DNA of 64,000 bases, taken from Cacajao melanocephalus (lineage: Eukaryota; Chordata; Mammalia; Primates; Pitheciidae). The stretch covers positions 104,098 to 168,097 of the forward strand of contig CAUYLG010039177.1 of the NCBI GenBank assembly GCA_963573385.1, written 5' to 3'. Below, piece by piece: positions 1-14,634 of the stretch (the first letter of the stretch is position 1; each line of letters starts with the position of its first letter). The notes under the pieces are model-generated. The model had not been told where the DNA came from, searched no databases, and was given only the letters and a program-made list of their open reading frames with translations. Position numbers and translations under genes: made by a program.

Positions 1-3590
<3,590 letters not shown>

Positions 3591-4365
3591 GTTAAAGGCT
3601 TAAGTTTTATTTAGTAGGTAATTATTTTTTTTTAAAAGTGGTTTTTGTTTTATTTTGTTTTAAAAGCAGAGCCATAAAAGCTTGTAGCAAAAAGATTTGT
3701 TAGTCTGTTTTATCAGAAAAAGCTTTCCTAAAGAAGTAATGTTTCAGCTAAGACTTGAAATAGGAGTGGGAATTAATCAACCTAAGGCATATGTTTTGTG
3801 TGTATGCATGAGAGAGTGTGTGTGTGATGTGTATGTTATGGGAGGATTGGGGGAAAAGAGTAAGAAATCATCCCAGAAAGTAAAAGCAGCATAAAAGGGA
3901 CCTATGGTAAGAACAGCATGGGTTGTGGAACAGCTAGATGGCTAATGCACAGTTAGGGAGAGACTGACTAGGAATAAATCTAGTTTTACCTATATTAAAG
4001 TCATTAGAAGGACATTGGAAGGATCTAAGTAGGGAAGTGGCAATGGTTAGGTTGCTTTTCCTTGTTATGTTAGGCATTTTCTTCAACATGTCTTATTTTA
4101 AAGATAACTATATACATCTCAGTCTTTTCATGAGACAGTAATAACTTTAGGTTTCCCATGCAGAACAGCCACTCAATACATTCTACTAAATCCAATCTAT
4201 GCCACTGTCTGAAGAGACAGGTGTCCCCTTCCCAGACAAAAGTTACACCTATTTAAGAAGATCTCTGCAAAGAGAATTGAACCACTGGTATAACTACCCC
4301 CTCACTGATAACAACCTGACAACAGCCAAGTTGGCAAAAAAAAAAAAAAAAGTCTTAATTGAAAG
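3591..4365. other. Unassigned intronic sequence
   Basis: No gene or recognisable repeat. It contains a short GT-rich stretch near 3797-3836 and an A15-16 run near 4336-4351. By position it is probably C9 intron 5. Confidence 0.5.
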
Positions 4366-6525
4366 TTTAGTGTTGAAGGAACATAACTCAAAATAGTAAG
4401 AGCTGTATATGAAAACCCACAGCCAATATCATACTGAATGGGCAAAAGCTGGAAGCATTCTTGAAAACCAGCACAAGAAAAGGCTACACCCTCTCACCAT
4501 TCCTATTCAATATAGTATTGGAAATTCTGACCAGTGCAATCAGGCAGGGGAAAGAAATAAAGAGTATTTAAATATGAAGAGAGAAAGTCAAATTATCTTC
4601 TTTCGTGAATGACATGATCCTATTTTTAGAAAACCCCGTTGTCTCAGCCCCAAACCTTCTTAAGCTGATAAGCTACTCCAGCAAAGTCTCAGGATGCAAA
4701 ATTTATGTGCAAAAATTGCTAGCATTGGTATACACCAATAGGCAAGCAGAGAGCCAAATCATAAATTAACTCTCATACACAATTGCTACAAAAACTATAA
4801 AATACCTAGGAATACAGCTAACAAAGCAAGTTCAGGTCCTCTTCAAGAACTACAAACTACTGCTCAAGGAAATCAGAGGACAGAAGCAAATGGAAAATCA
4901 TTTCATGCTCACGAATAGGAAGAATCAATATTGTGAAAATGGCCATACTGCCCAAAGTAATTTATAGATTCAATGCTATTCCCATTAAACTACCACTGAC
5001 ATTATTCATAGAATTAGAAAAAAAATCTATTTTAAAATTCACATGAAAACAAAAAAGAACCTGTATAGCCAAGACAATCCTAAGCAAAAACAACAAAGCT
5101 GTAGGCATCACACTTCCTGAATTCAGACTGTACTACCAGGCTACATGGTACTGGTGCAAAAACAGCATGGTACTGGTGCAAAACAGACACATAGACCAAT
5201 GGAACTCAATAGAGAACTCAGAAATAAGACTATACACCTACAGCCATCAAATCTTCAACAAATCTGATGAAAACAAGCAATGGGAAAAGGATTCCCTATT
5301 TAATAAATAGTGCTGGGAGAACTGGCTAGCCATATGCAGAAAATTGAAACTAGACTCCTTTCTTACACCTTATACAAAAATTAACTCAAGATGGACTAAA
5401 GACTTAAATGTAAAACCAAAAACTATAAAGCTCCTAGAAGAAAATCTAGGCAATACCTTTCAGGACATAGGCATCGGCAAAGATTTCATGATGAAAATGT
5501 CAAAAGCCATTTCAACAATAACAAAAAAAATTGACAAATGGGATCCAATTAAACTAAAGAGCTTCTGCACAGCAAAAGAAACAGACAACCTATAAAACAG
5601 GGGAAAATTTTTTCAGTCTATCCATCTGACAAAGGTCTAATATCCAGAGTCTATAAGAAACTTAAAAAAATTTACAGGAAAAAAACATTAAAAAGTTGGC
5701 AAAGGACACGAACAGACACTTCTCAAAAGAAGACATCCATGTGTCCAACAAACATATGAAAAAAGCTCAACATCACTGACCATTAGAGAAATGCAAATCA
5801 AAACCACAATGAGATTCCATCTCAAACCAATCAGAATGACAATTATTACAAAGTCAGAAACAACAGATGCTGGCAAGGTTACAGAGAAAAGGAATGCTTT
5901 TACACTGTTGGTGGGAGTGTAAATTAGTTCAACTATTGTAGAAGACAGTGTGCCAATTATTCAAAGATCTAGAAGCAGAAATACCATTTGATCCAGCAAT
6001 GTCATTGCTGGGTATATACCTGAAAGAATATAGATCATTCTATTATAAAGATACATGCATGCATATGTTCATTGCAGCACTATCCACAATAGCAAAAACT
6101 TGGAATCAACCCAAATGCCCATCAATGATAGAGTGGATAAAGAAAAATGTGGTACACATACACCACGGAATACTATGCAGCCATAAAAAGGAGCAAGATC
6201 CCATCCTTTGTAGGGACTTGGATGGAACTGGAGGCCATTATTATCAGCAAACTTACACAGGAACAAAAAACCAAACACCTTATGTTCTCACTTATAAGTG
6301 GGAGCTGAATTATGAGTACACATGGACACATGGGGGGAAAAACACTCACTGGGGCCTGTTGGAAGGGGGTGGAAGAGCACCAGGAAGAATAGCTAATGGA
6401 TGCTGCACTTAATACCCAGGTGATGGATTGATCTGTACCAAAAACCACCATAGCACATGTTTACCTATGTAACAAACATGCACATCCTTCACATATACCC
6501 CAGAACTTAAAATAAGTTTAAAATG
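4366..6525 (+). mobile_element. 5'-truncated LINE-1 (primate L1P type)
   Basis: Sense-oriented L1 from the middle of ORF2 (reverse transcriptase region) through the 3' UTR. Recognisable landmarks are the ORF2 C-terminal segment (about 5948-6230), the 'atggatgaaactgg'-like block near 6220, and the terminal 'ccagaacttaaaata' at about 6500. Frames are broken by many stops. A small direct duplication of 'catggtactggtgcaaaa' occurs at about 5144-5182. The element ends about 300 bp before C9 exon 6. Confidence 0.92.
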
Positions 6526-6544
6526 AAGTTTGCTATATTATAAA

Positions 6545-6735
6545 CCCTTCATATGCATTATCTCACTAAATTTTTATAAGAACTTTTGTGCTAGGTATGA
6601 GGAATAACCCTGTTTTATAGACTAAGAATAACACTAAGCACACAGAGATTATTGCATAATCACTTCAAAGTCACAGAGTCTGTATTTGAACCCCAACAAT
6701 CTGACTCCAGCACTTCTGCTCTTAACTCCTTTGTT
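6545..6735 (-). mobile_element. MIR SINE, antisense
   Basis: Reads as a diverged reverse-complement MIR, with 'tatctcactaaat', 'taagcacacagagatt', 'aagtcacagagtctgtatttgaacccc' split by substitutions, then 'tgactccagcac'. It lies about 100 bp upstream of the C9 exon 6 acceptor. Confidence 0.7.
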
Positions 6736-6841
6736 CTACCGCCTTTCAAAGAATTGCTTGATTTCTGTTTGGGTCTGTTCTGCTTGTTTTTCCTTTTGTT
6801 TTGTATCTTGTTTTTAACAACACTTTTTTATTCTCTTTTAG

Positions 6842-7102
6842 ACCAAAGGCGAGAAAAATTTCAGAACTGAACATTATGAGGAACAAATTGAAGCATTTAA
6901 AGGTGTCATCCAAGAGAAGATATCAAATTTTAATGCACAGTTAGCTCTAAAATTTACACCCACTGAAGTAAATAAAGTTCAAATGGAAGCGCCTTGTGTG
7001 GGAACATGCTCCCAAAATTCTTTACATGGCCAGGGTAGTTTTCGGTTTTCATATTCCAAAAATGAAACTTACCAACTATTTTTGTCATATTCTTCAAAGA
7101 AG
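6842..7102 (+). CDS. C9: Complement C9, exon 6 (MACPF domain, N-terminal part)
   Basis: An 87-codon internal exon, phase 0 at both ends, with acceptor 'ttctcttttag' and donor 'gtaaga'. It starts TKGEKNFRTEHYEEQ and ends FLSYSSKK, which I recognise as C9, the plasma protein that polymerises into the ring of the membrane attack complex. It forms the first part of the MACPF domain. SKNETY at codons 72-77 (Asn codon 7061-7063) matches a known N-glycosylation site of human C9. SLHG-Q-G (codons 60-65) corresponds to the thrombin-sensitive His-Gly region. Codons 43-60 are strongly diverged: the two cysteines are spaced as CVGTC and the exon is 2 codons longer than the human exon as I remember it. 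The reading frame is intact. Confidence 0.95.
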
Positions 7103-7879
7103 GTAAGACCAAACATCTATATAGGAATAAAATGGAAAGGTTCCAAACTAACCCGACTGCTTAAGTATTTAGAGAAAATAGAAATCAGAAAAAAGAAAAG
7201 AAACATGCATCAAATTCTCAAATATGTAGCTAGCATTTCAGAAAGAATACTAACTGGAGAAAAATCTGATAGAATCTTTGGCAGTGGTAAATGAATCAGA
7301 TGTTTGGTGATGAGAAGAAAATGTTTAAGAATTTAGAGCATTCTTTTTGACTGAGATTGTGGTAATATACCATTCAATTTATATGATCATCACAATTATA
7401 ATGAAGACTTGTACTGAGGAATTCGCAATGCCTTACCTAGAATGATCGCAAGTTATTAACTACAAAGTGTGTCTCTAAAGAAATTATGCTATGAAACACA
7501 TAATTGCAAATACACATTGCACATAAAATTGGTCTGATTACTTTGTAATCATACCTTTAATTGAGACATTGAAAATGTGTTTTTTAAAATATTTGAGCCA
7601 GATTTTGAAGTTTGTTCTACCACTCTTGGAAAAAATATAAAATATACTCTCTGTAATCAGCATGATGCCAGTAAAATGCTCATTCTTCCTTTTCTGATAC
7701 CACAGTCACCTATTTAGACAACCTTCTCCCACATTAACAATAATAATTCACTCAGCACTTATGTTATGCCTAACTGTGTAATTGTTTTGTATGGGTCTGT
7801 ACATTAACTCTCTATTTACGTGCATACCCACTCAAGTGTACAGGTGGAAAACTCTTTAAGTCATTCAACTAATGTTTAA

Positions 7880-8860
7880 TTGTGAGCTATTTGACAAGGT
7901 ACTGTCCTAAGTACTTAGAATACATTTGTGAACCAAGCTGATGAAAATTTTTGTCCTCATGGAGTTGAAAGCTCCGCAGAAAAAGACAGCCAAAGGTAAT
8001 ATATGTAATAGCAAAAAAAGAAGCAATATGGTATTTAGAAAGTGTTAAGTGCTGTGGGATAAAAGAAAAATTAGGGTAACATGAAGGAAAGCAGGGATGC
8101 CTAGAAGGTGGCATGATTAAAAAGGAAGCTCAGGGTCAGCTTCATAGAGATGAGATCTGACCAAATCTTTGGCGGAGAGGAGACAGCCAAAGAGTAAGAT
8201 TTGAGATTATTTATCTGATGGAAGGAACTGTTAGAGAAGTCTCTAATATAGGAGAAACCTGGTGTGATAAGTTAGTCAAATTGAATCAGAAGGATAAAAA
8301 ATTATAAAAGTTACCTTGAATCAGATGACGAAGAACTTCAAAGTCCATGCAGTGTGGCTTTTTTTCTGAGTGACATGGGAGACCACTTGAGGGTTTTTAA
8401 TAGAAGATTGACATTCCCTGTGATATTTTGAATAATTACTTAAGGTATTCTGTCAAGAAGAGATCATAGGTGCTAAGAGCCAAAGCAAGGAGTCTTGTTA
8501 AAAGTTATTGAAGGAATCCAGGTGAGACATGATAGTAGTTCAGACAGGACAGTTGTAGAGTCAAATATAGGTCCAAGGTTTTTGGCCTGAGCAACTAGAC
8601 AAATGGAGTTGCTGATGGAAAAAAGGTTCAGACAGAGCAGATTTGGAGAGGGAGACCAGTAGTTAAATTTATTTAGGTTAAGTTTGAGGTGTTTATTAGA
8701 CATCCAATTGGCAATGACAAGTTGGAAGTTGCTGTTATGAGCCTGGAGTTTGGGAAAAAGACCTGGCATTGAGCTATAAATTGACTTGTTGACTGAGTCA
8801 TGGGGTTACTAACAGAGTTAGTGTACATAGAAAATACAATAAAATCAAATACCAAACTTG
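7880..8860. mobile_element. Old interspersed repeat (mammalian-wide, unnamed here)
   Basis: Contains phrases of a long ancient repeat present many times in mammalian DNA: 'tgtcctcatggagtt', 'gatctgaccaaat', 'gaatccaggtgagacatgat', 'ccaaggtttttggcctgagcaac', 'agtttgaggtgtttattagac'. The same family appears to recur at about 25190-25400, 37430-37850 and 41380-41840. I cannot name the family safely; it resembles old L1/L2-type 3' sequence. Confidence 0.55.
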
Positions 8861-8911
8861 GGGAGCTTCAATAGAAAACAAGTAAAAGAAACCAAGAAGT
8901 ACCCAAGAACT

Positions 8912-9072
8912 TTGCTACTCAGAGTGTGGTCTATGGAAAAGCAGCATCAACATTGCTGAGAAGCTAGAATCTCAAACTGTGCTCCAGAATTTCATTTTAA
9001 CTGAATCAGTATTGCATTTTAACAACCTTCTCTAGATGATTTGTTCACGTTTTATAGTTTGAGAAGCACTGG
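8912..9072 (-). mobile_element. MER5A (hAT-Charlie) relic
   Basis: Reads 'agagtgtggtctatggaaaagcagcatcaac', written here as a description split by substitutions, and finishes 'tagtttgagaagcactgg'. This is the reverse complement of the MER5A nonautonomous DNA transposon, with both terminal inverted repeat remnants visible. Confidence 0.7.
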
Positions 9073-10069
9073 ACTAGAAGACAAGAAAACAATCTCTATT
9101 AAAAAGAATAGAGTGATGAACTGTGTCAATTATGTTAACATATCAGAGAAGATGAGGACTAAGAAGTGATCATAACTTTAGGATTATGAGTCACTGGAGA
9201 CCTTGACAAGAGATGTTTTGCTGGAATAGTGAGGTCAGGCAGGAGCAGGAATGATTTAGGTTTGAGAAAAACTAGGAAGAGAAAAATTGAAAACATACAG
9301 TATAGAAAACTGAATAAATTTTGCTTCTAGTGAGGGCAAAGAAATGGGTAGTGGCTGGTCAGGCAAACAAGGCCAAAAGAAATTTTTTTTATTGTTTTAA
9401 GATAGAAAAAACAACTGCATATTTGGATGGCAATGAGCTAAGAGCTACCTTTGAAGTAAATTGACCTGAAGAAAATCACGTCTTTCTCACTCCAAACCCC
9501 AAGATATACCTCCCAGCTTTAGCAAAACAGAAAAGGAATAAAAATATGCTTTGGATAAAGCATATTTGAGAATTATTGTGCAAGTCAGGAGATGAAGAGC
9601 TCATATGACCTATACCATACGGACTAAGTTACTATTAGATTTTTATTAAAGACTGGATCACCCAATACCTAAAGTTAAATCATGCAATGACAACAATGTT
9701 TTTTAAGAACACAGACAGTTTGGTGTGATGTTCATATACTCCAAGGTGTACCTTTAAAAAGAAATGAAATAGTTTAAAGTCCCACACGATCATTGTATGT
9801 TAACCACAGCTGTAACAGGAGACCTTCAAAAGATCCATTTGCAAAATTGTGGGTGTCAACTGTAGTTTGGTTTTGATCAGAACAGGCTATGGCATTGAAT
9901 TACATAGTTCACTGCCCTAGTTTTCTCTGGGAAAGTTAAGCCATCAGCCCTGGCCCTGGAAACATTTAACTGTTGAGTTGCTTAGGTTGACTTGAGCTCT
10001 ACATCTCAAAATATTGTCTGTCTTGTCTCTGTAATAATTGAGAGGTTGGAGTAGAAGGGACAGGGAGAT

Positions 10070-10205
10070 CTGAGACCTAGATTTTTAGTACCAATGCTGT
10101 CAAGTATTATTTGCATGATTTGGGGCAAATAACTTGATATCTTTAAATTAGTTTTATCATCTGCATAATAGGAAGATTGGGCTTTATAGGTAATGTCTCC
10201 ATTTC
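10070..10205 (+). mobile_element. MIR-like SINE fragment
   Basis: The core 'tttggggcaaataacttgatatc...' followed by 'ttatcatctgcataatagg' fits the central part of a diverged MIR. Weak match. Confidence 0.45.
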
Positions 10206-10209
10206 CACC

Positions 10210-11060
10210 CATTGTTATTTTTAAAACAACTTAGGTATAACTTCATACAATAAAATGCAAAGATTCTAAGTGTATAGTTTCATGAGTTTTGATAATTATG
10301 TACATTTAAGTAGCCACCTCTGTTAGCAAAAGAATTTCTAAAAATGTTTTAAGATAGAATAATTCCCATCTAACAGCATATTTAGATGGGAATTATTTAA
10401 GATCTATGTTTAAAATACACTGAATTAAAGAAGATCACACCAAGATTCCATCATGAAGACAGACTTGGGCTTCTTACCCCAAGAAAAATTCCTTATGCCC
10501 TTTTCAATTCCCTGCCACCTAAGAGGTGACCACTGACCAGATTTATCTGACCACAGCTTAGTTTTGCCTAGTCTAGAACTTCACATAAACAGAATCATAC
10601 AGGATATACTCCTCTGTGTCTGACTTCTTTTACTCAGTATGATATTTTTGAGATTTATTTGTGTTGTTGTATGCATCAGTAGTTTTATTTTCTCTTTTAC
10701 TGCTGATTAATTATCCATTTCATTAATATACCGTGGTTGTTTACTGATTCCTCTCTTGATGGACATTTGAGATGTTTTTAATTTTAAGCTATTCTGATTA
10801 ATGCTGCAATGAAATTTTTCTGCAGATACTTTTGTGAACAAAAATTTTATTAGGTAAGTATGTAGGAGTGGAATTGCTGGCTGGCCATAAGCAAATGTAT
10901 GTTTAACACTATGGGAAACTGCCAAACAGTTCCTCAAAGTGGCTATATAATTTTACCAGTAATGTATGAGAGTTTTAGTCACTGCGCATTCTCATCAATA
11001 GTTGGTGTTGATAGTATTTTACATTTAGCCATTCTGGTGGATTAGAGTGGTATCTTATGG
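10210..11060 (-). mobile_element. Old LINE-1 3' region, antisense
   Basis: Contains 'cagaatcatacaggatatactc', 'tgacttcttttactcag', 'attctgattaatgctgcaatg' and 'ggagtggaattgctgg', each part of the reverse complement of L1M 3' ends. It ends about 100 bp before the exon 7 acceptor. The left boundary is uncertain because the 10347-10440 segment may be a separate insertion. Confidence 0.65.
10358..10397. repeat. Perfect inverted repeat, 16-bp arms, 8-nt loop
   Basis: Left arm aataattcccatctaa (10358-10373), loop cagcatat, right arm ttagatgggaattatt (10382-10397). The arms are exact reverse complements. It lies in C9 intron 6, about 0.8 kb before exon 7. Confidence 0.9.
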
Positions 11061-11168
11061 TCACTGCTAGAACATTTAGTGTCTATGGAAGTTCTAAATT
11101 TCATAATTTTTCATTTGAAATGATGGGTAAAACACACGTTTCTTTTCCTCATCTGCTCTACAACAAAG

Positions 11169-11409
11169 GAAAAAATGTTTCTGCATGTGAAAGGAGAAGT
11201 TCATCTGGGAAGATTTTTAATGAGAAATCGTGATGTTGTGCTCACAACAACATTTGTGGATGATCTAAAAGCTTTGCCAACTACCTATGAAAAGGGAGAA
11301 TATTTTGCGTTTTTGGAAACCTATGGAACCCACTACAGTAGCTCTGGATCTCTAGGAGGAGTCTATGAACTAGTATATGTTTTGGATAAAGGTGCTATGA
11401 ATCGGAAAG
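11169..11409 (+). CDS. C9: Complement C9, exon 7 (MACPF signature exon)
   Basis: A 241-bp internal exon, 80 codons plus one base, with acceptor 'ctctacaacaaag' and donor G|GTATGC. It continues the exon 6 frame as [10 protein letters not shown]. It carries the PROSITE-type MACPF signature Y-x6-Y-G-T-H-Y ([12 protein letters not shown], 11301-11336), followed by SSSGSLGG, the conserved glycine hinge of the family. The exon covers part of the first transmembrane-hairpin region and the central sheet that straightens during pore assembly. The one-base overhang (G) pairs with GT at the start of exon 8 to give Gly. Protein sequence is very close to human C9, with conservative changes such as I/V, V/L and L/V. 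No stop or frameshift. Confidence 0.97.
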
Positions 11410-12966
11410 GTATGCCTACAAACAGAGCTCTGACTTCAGATACTGTTTCGACCACATTATTTTGTTCACCAACCTCTTTTCAATGGTTAAAGTCTTAAGA
11501 ATACAAGTCTGTAACCTGCTCCTTTGAGAGGACTGTCTTCCTGCCGTTTGGCACCTAAAGTCCTGTTAAATAGCAAATTGACTTCCATCTCAGATAAACT
11601 GACTTGATCATCTTCTACTCAGCAGCATTGCTGAGAGATCACATCTACTATAAGGTGGTACTTTTAGTGAAATGTTAAACTAAAAGTGAAAGAAAGTACA
11701 GACATAATTTATATAACCTATTTCTTAATCAGTAACTAGTTCAATTTGCATATCACAATTATCTTCCAAAGTATACTTCAATATTGGAGCAAAAATAGTG
11801 TTATAAATTTTCTTTTAGAGGAAAAAGAAGAAGCAATGTTATCATATAAATCTAACAACTTAAAGCAAGGGTGGAAAATTTGTTTTACCTCATGCGATGA
11901 CACTTCCCATTATATGGTGGTGGTTGAATTGGGCTCATGTGAAGTAGGTTTCTGGTCACACTTGAGATCATGGGGAAAAGAGCCATGATTAATCATCAAT
12001 GTCTGTCATATGTAGAAATAGGCCTATTGATACATAGTTATCAGCCTGGCCTAAAGAGTTCATTTAAGTCTTTTAAGAAAAATGTGAATGCAAAGTGACT
12101 ATATTAATAAGTCATAATCATTCAGGTTGTGAGTTATTATGGCTAGTTATAATATTCCTTAAGGAGATGATAGATACCAGAATGCCTCCTTTCTGTCCTT
12201 GTAACTATAGGTGTTTCTCTTAGGGAAGAAAGTGTTGCTAAAAACCACTTCAATGGCTTTTATGGGGTCAGAGTGTCAAGGTGTCAGGTGTTAAGTGAAG
12301 GGTAGAATGTAAGTGGGATGTAAAACCCTGATACTCTCCCCAAGGTCAGTAAATACTTCAGAGATAACAAAACATGACATAGCGAGAACCAACTGGTCTT
12401 GATGGTTCAGTCTTGTTTTGGGCAGAGGGAAGCTTTCCTGGGGGGATTGAAATATAATGTTCCTTGGCTTACACTTTCACAGGGCTATATCCACAGCATA
12501 GTGAAGTCGTTGTGAGCTCCATCTGGAAGCTGTATTGATGGAGATATCACATAGGAGAGGGGCACAAGAGGACTGTATCTTGAGTAACTTGAAAATGAGA
12601 AGAGAAAGGCTCACGAGCACGAGTGGTGATCAAAACACAAAGAAATCTTCAGACTAAGAGCTGCTTTGATGAAAAAGCTCCATAGGCCGAGATCTTTAAT
12701 CCTGAATAACTCTGAGTTACCCATTTAAATCTACTTACTTTCTGGCCTTGATAGACAAGGATCATCAGGTCATTTCTAGTGACTTTGAAGAGGAAGTCCT
12801 CTTTCTCATTTCATCAGTGCCAATACCTGAGGACCAAGCCATGTCCTCCACCTCAATTTAAGATGTCTGGATATGAAAGTGTCCACTGCTAAGGCAAAAA
12901 ATCGGAGCCCTTAGAGTCACCTAGGTATCCTTCACCCTGATCTTCAGAAGCAGAGTCCTCATGCTT

Positions 12967-13258
12967 CTTTTTTTTCCTTTGAGACGGAGTCTTGTTCTAT
13001 CACCCAGGCTAGAGTGCATTGGCGCCATCTGGGCTCACTGCAACCTCCGCCTCCTGTTTAAGCAATTCTCCTGCCTCAGTCTCCCAAGTAACTGGGATTA
13101 AAGGCACCTAACACTGCACCTGGCTAATTTTTGTATTTTTAGTAGAGATGGGGTTTCACCATTTTGGCCAGGCTGGTCTCGAACTCTTGGCCTCATGATC
13201 CACCTGCCTCAGCCTCTCAAAGTGCTTGGATTACAGCCTTGAGCCACCACACCCAGCC
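12967..13258 (-). mobile_element. Alu SINE, antisense, with target-site duplication
   Basis: Begins with poly-T and 'gagacggagtcttg', and ends 'cacacccagcc'. Imperfect flanking duplications 'tcctcatgcttct' (12956-12968) and 'tcctcacacttct' (13260-13272) fit retrotransposition. Confidence 0.96.
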
Positions 13259-13540
13259 ATCCTCACACTTCTTAAGGATAAGGTTAGAAATCTAGAATTT
13301 TGGATTTCTGTTATTGTCTTCCATTTTCATCTCATCTCTTCCCTTCCCATGGGAGGTGCCTCCTGAAAATTACTAAATTCTAATTGTGGGTGCATGAGAA
13401 ATGTTTGTTAGATGAATAAATGCCTAAATGCCCCCAGATGCCTACCTCTGACACTCCTTGTAGAACCCCGTGATTAACCTAATTTCTTTCTTTCCTTTTT
13501 CATAAAGTGTTTTGGCTCCCAGAACAAATAATCACACATT

Positions 13541-13553
13541 AGTGTGTGCGTGC

Positions 13554-13589
<36 letters not shown>

Positions 13590-13600
13590 TTGCGTGTATG
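13541..13600. repeat. TG-rich microsatellite
   Basis: Alternating TG interrupted by CG, CA and TT, about 60 bp, in C9 intron 7. Confidence 0.9.
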
Positions 13601-13974
13601 AGATAAGAAATGATAAATAAGGGCAAAAACTGACATGGTCAGTGAATTGTGATCTGAGCTGTTTACCCTCAAAATAGATGAATAATTATTTTTTATGAAT
13701 CACAGAAACAGATAATAACTGATAGACTTTGAAAAAATATTAGGATTTTTCTTTCTAATAACTGTTTGGGCATCTACACACCACAATGAGTCAGCTTCCA
13801 AGACTGATATCTACCAAACAGCATTCATAGGACCAAAACAAAGTGGCCATACACATCAGTCATCTGTCCAAAGTAATGAATCAGCTACATTAAGGATAAA
13901 CTGAGTCTTCCAAAGAGGATCAGGAGATGTTGATGTATCTCATGACTAAATTATGAAGTTGATAGAAGAAGTGC

Positions 13975-14205
13975 TTAGTAGCTAGACAGCTCTGGGTTCA
14001 AATCCAAACTTGGCTCATTAATAGCTGAGTAATGAGCCATCAGCAGGTTATTCAATGGCTCTGCAATTCCATATTTTCATCTGTACAATGAGGAAAATAC
14101 AGTACTTACTTCATAAGGCCAGTGTGAGGATTAAATTAGTTAAAGCACATGAAATGCTTAGAAGGATGCCAGACATGTGATAAGCATTCAATATATGTTA
14201 GACAT
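13975..14205 (+). mobile_element. MIR SINE
   Basis: Shows 'ctctgggttcaaatcc', 'tattcaatggctctgcaattcc', 'ttcatctgtacaatgagg', 'gtgaggattaaattag' and 'ataagcattcaatat', which are the core and 3' part of MIR in sense orientation. Confidence 0.85.
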
Positions 14206-14505
14206 TCTTATCCCTCTTCTATGATATTACAGATAAAAGACTTTACTATAACCACCATAGTCTGACCTATATCCCTTTAAACCATGTGGTAGACTTAATG
14301 TGTCCTTTGCCATTAAGTTGACAAGCAAAGTCAAAAGGAGGTCACTGGAGCCTAATATGAGGACAAAACAGGACAGACATGACTGTGCATTTGAATTCAG
14401 TAATGGTACATAGGAACTTAAGTAAGTATGTTTCTTGAAAATAGCAATTTATTTGTGATGTTGATAGACATTATCTAATACTTTTCAAATAAATTCGTTA
14501 AACAG

Positions 14506-14634
14506 GTGTTGAACTAAATGATATAAAGAGATGCCTCGGGTATCATCTGGATATGTCTGTGGGTTTCTCTGGGATCTCTGTTGGAGGTGGACTTAATAAA
14601 GATGATTGTATAAAGAGGGGAGATGGTAGAAGTG
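14506..14634 (+). CDS. C9: Complement C9, exon 8 (MACPF domain)
   Basis: A 129-bp internal exon, entered with two bases (GT) and left with one base (G), with donor gtaagt. It encodes GVELNDIKRCLGYHLD, then SVGFSGISVGGGLNKDDC and IKRGDGRS. The two cysteines (RCLGYH and KDDCIK) are in the positions of the disulfide pair in C9 of other mammals. The stretch after YHLD has more substitutions than the rest, several to glycine, where human has A, E and A by my recollection. The weak acceptor does not by itself suggest loss of function, because the donor and the phase on both sides agree. Confidence 0.95.

Larger units (their letters stand above)
7103..11168 (+). other. C9: C9 intron 6
   Basis: A 4.07-kb intron between GTAAGA and ACAAAG. 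It holds old repeats at about 7880-8860, a MER5A relic (8912-9072), a MIR-like relic (10070-10205), an old antisense L1 3' region (about 10210-11060) and a 16-bp-arm hairpin at 10358-10397. I recognise nothing in 7103-7880 or 9080-10065 except a short segment near 9392 that resembles 10347-10440. Confidence 0.85.
11410..14505 (+). other. C9: C9 intron 7
   Basis: A 3.1-kb intron (GTATGC...AACAG). It contains an Alu (12967-13258), a TG-rich microsatellite (13541-13600) and a MIR (13975-14205). I recognise nothing in 11410-12950 or 13610-13970. The acceptor at 14505 has a poor pyrimidine tract ('ttttcaaataaattcgttaaacag'). Confidence 0.85.

Noticed and set aside
7103..7294. Extension of the exon 6 reading frame past its donor site
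   Set aside because: The frame stays open for about 64 codons into the intron, but gtaaga at 7103 is a good donor and the protein homology to C9 stops exactly there.
11410..11498. Extension of the exon 7 frame into the intron
   Set aside because: Protein homology ends at the GTATGC donor, and the phase matches exon 8.
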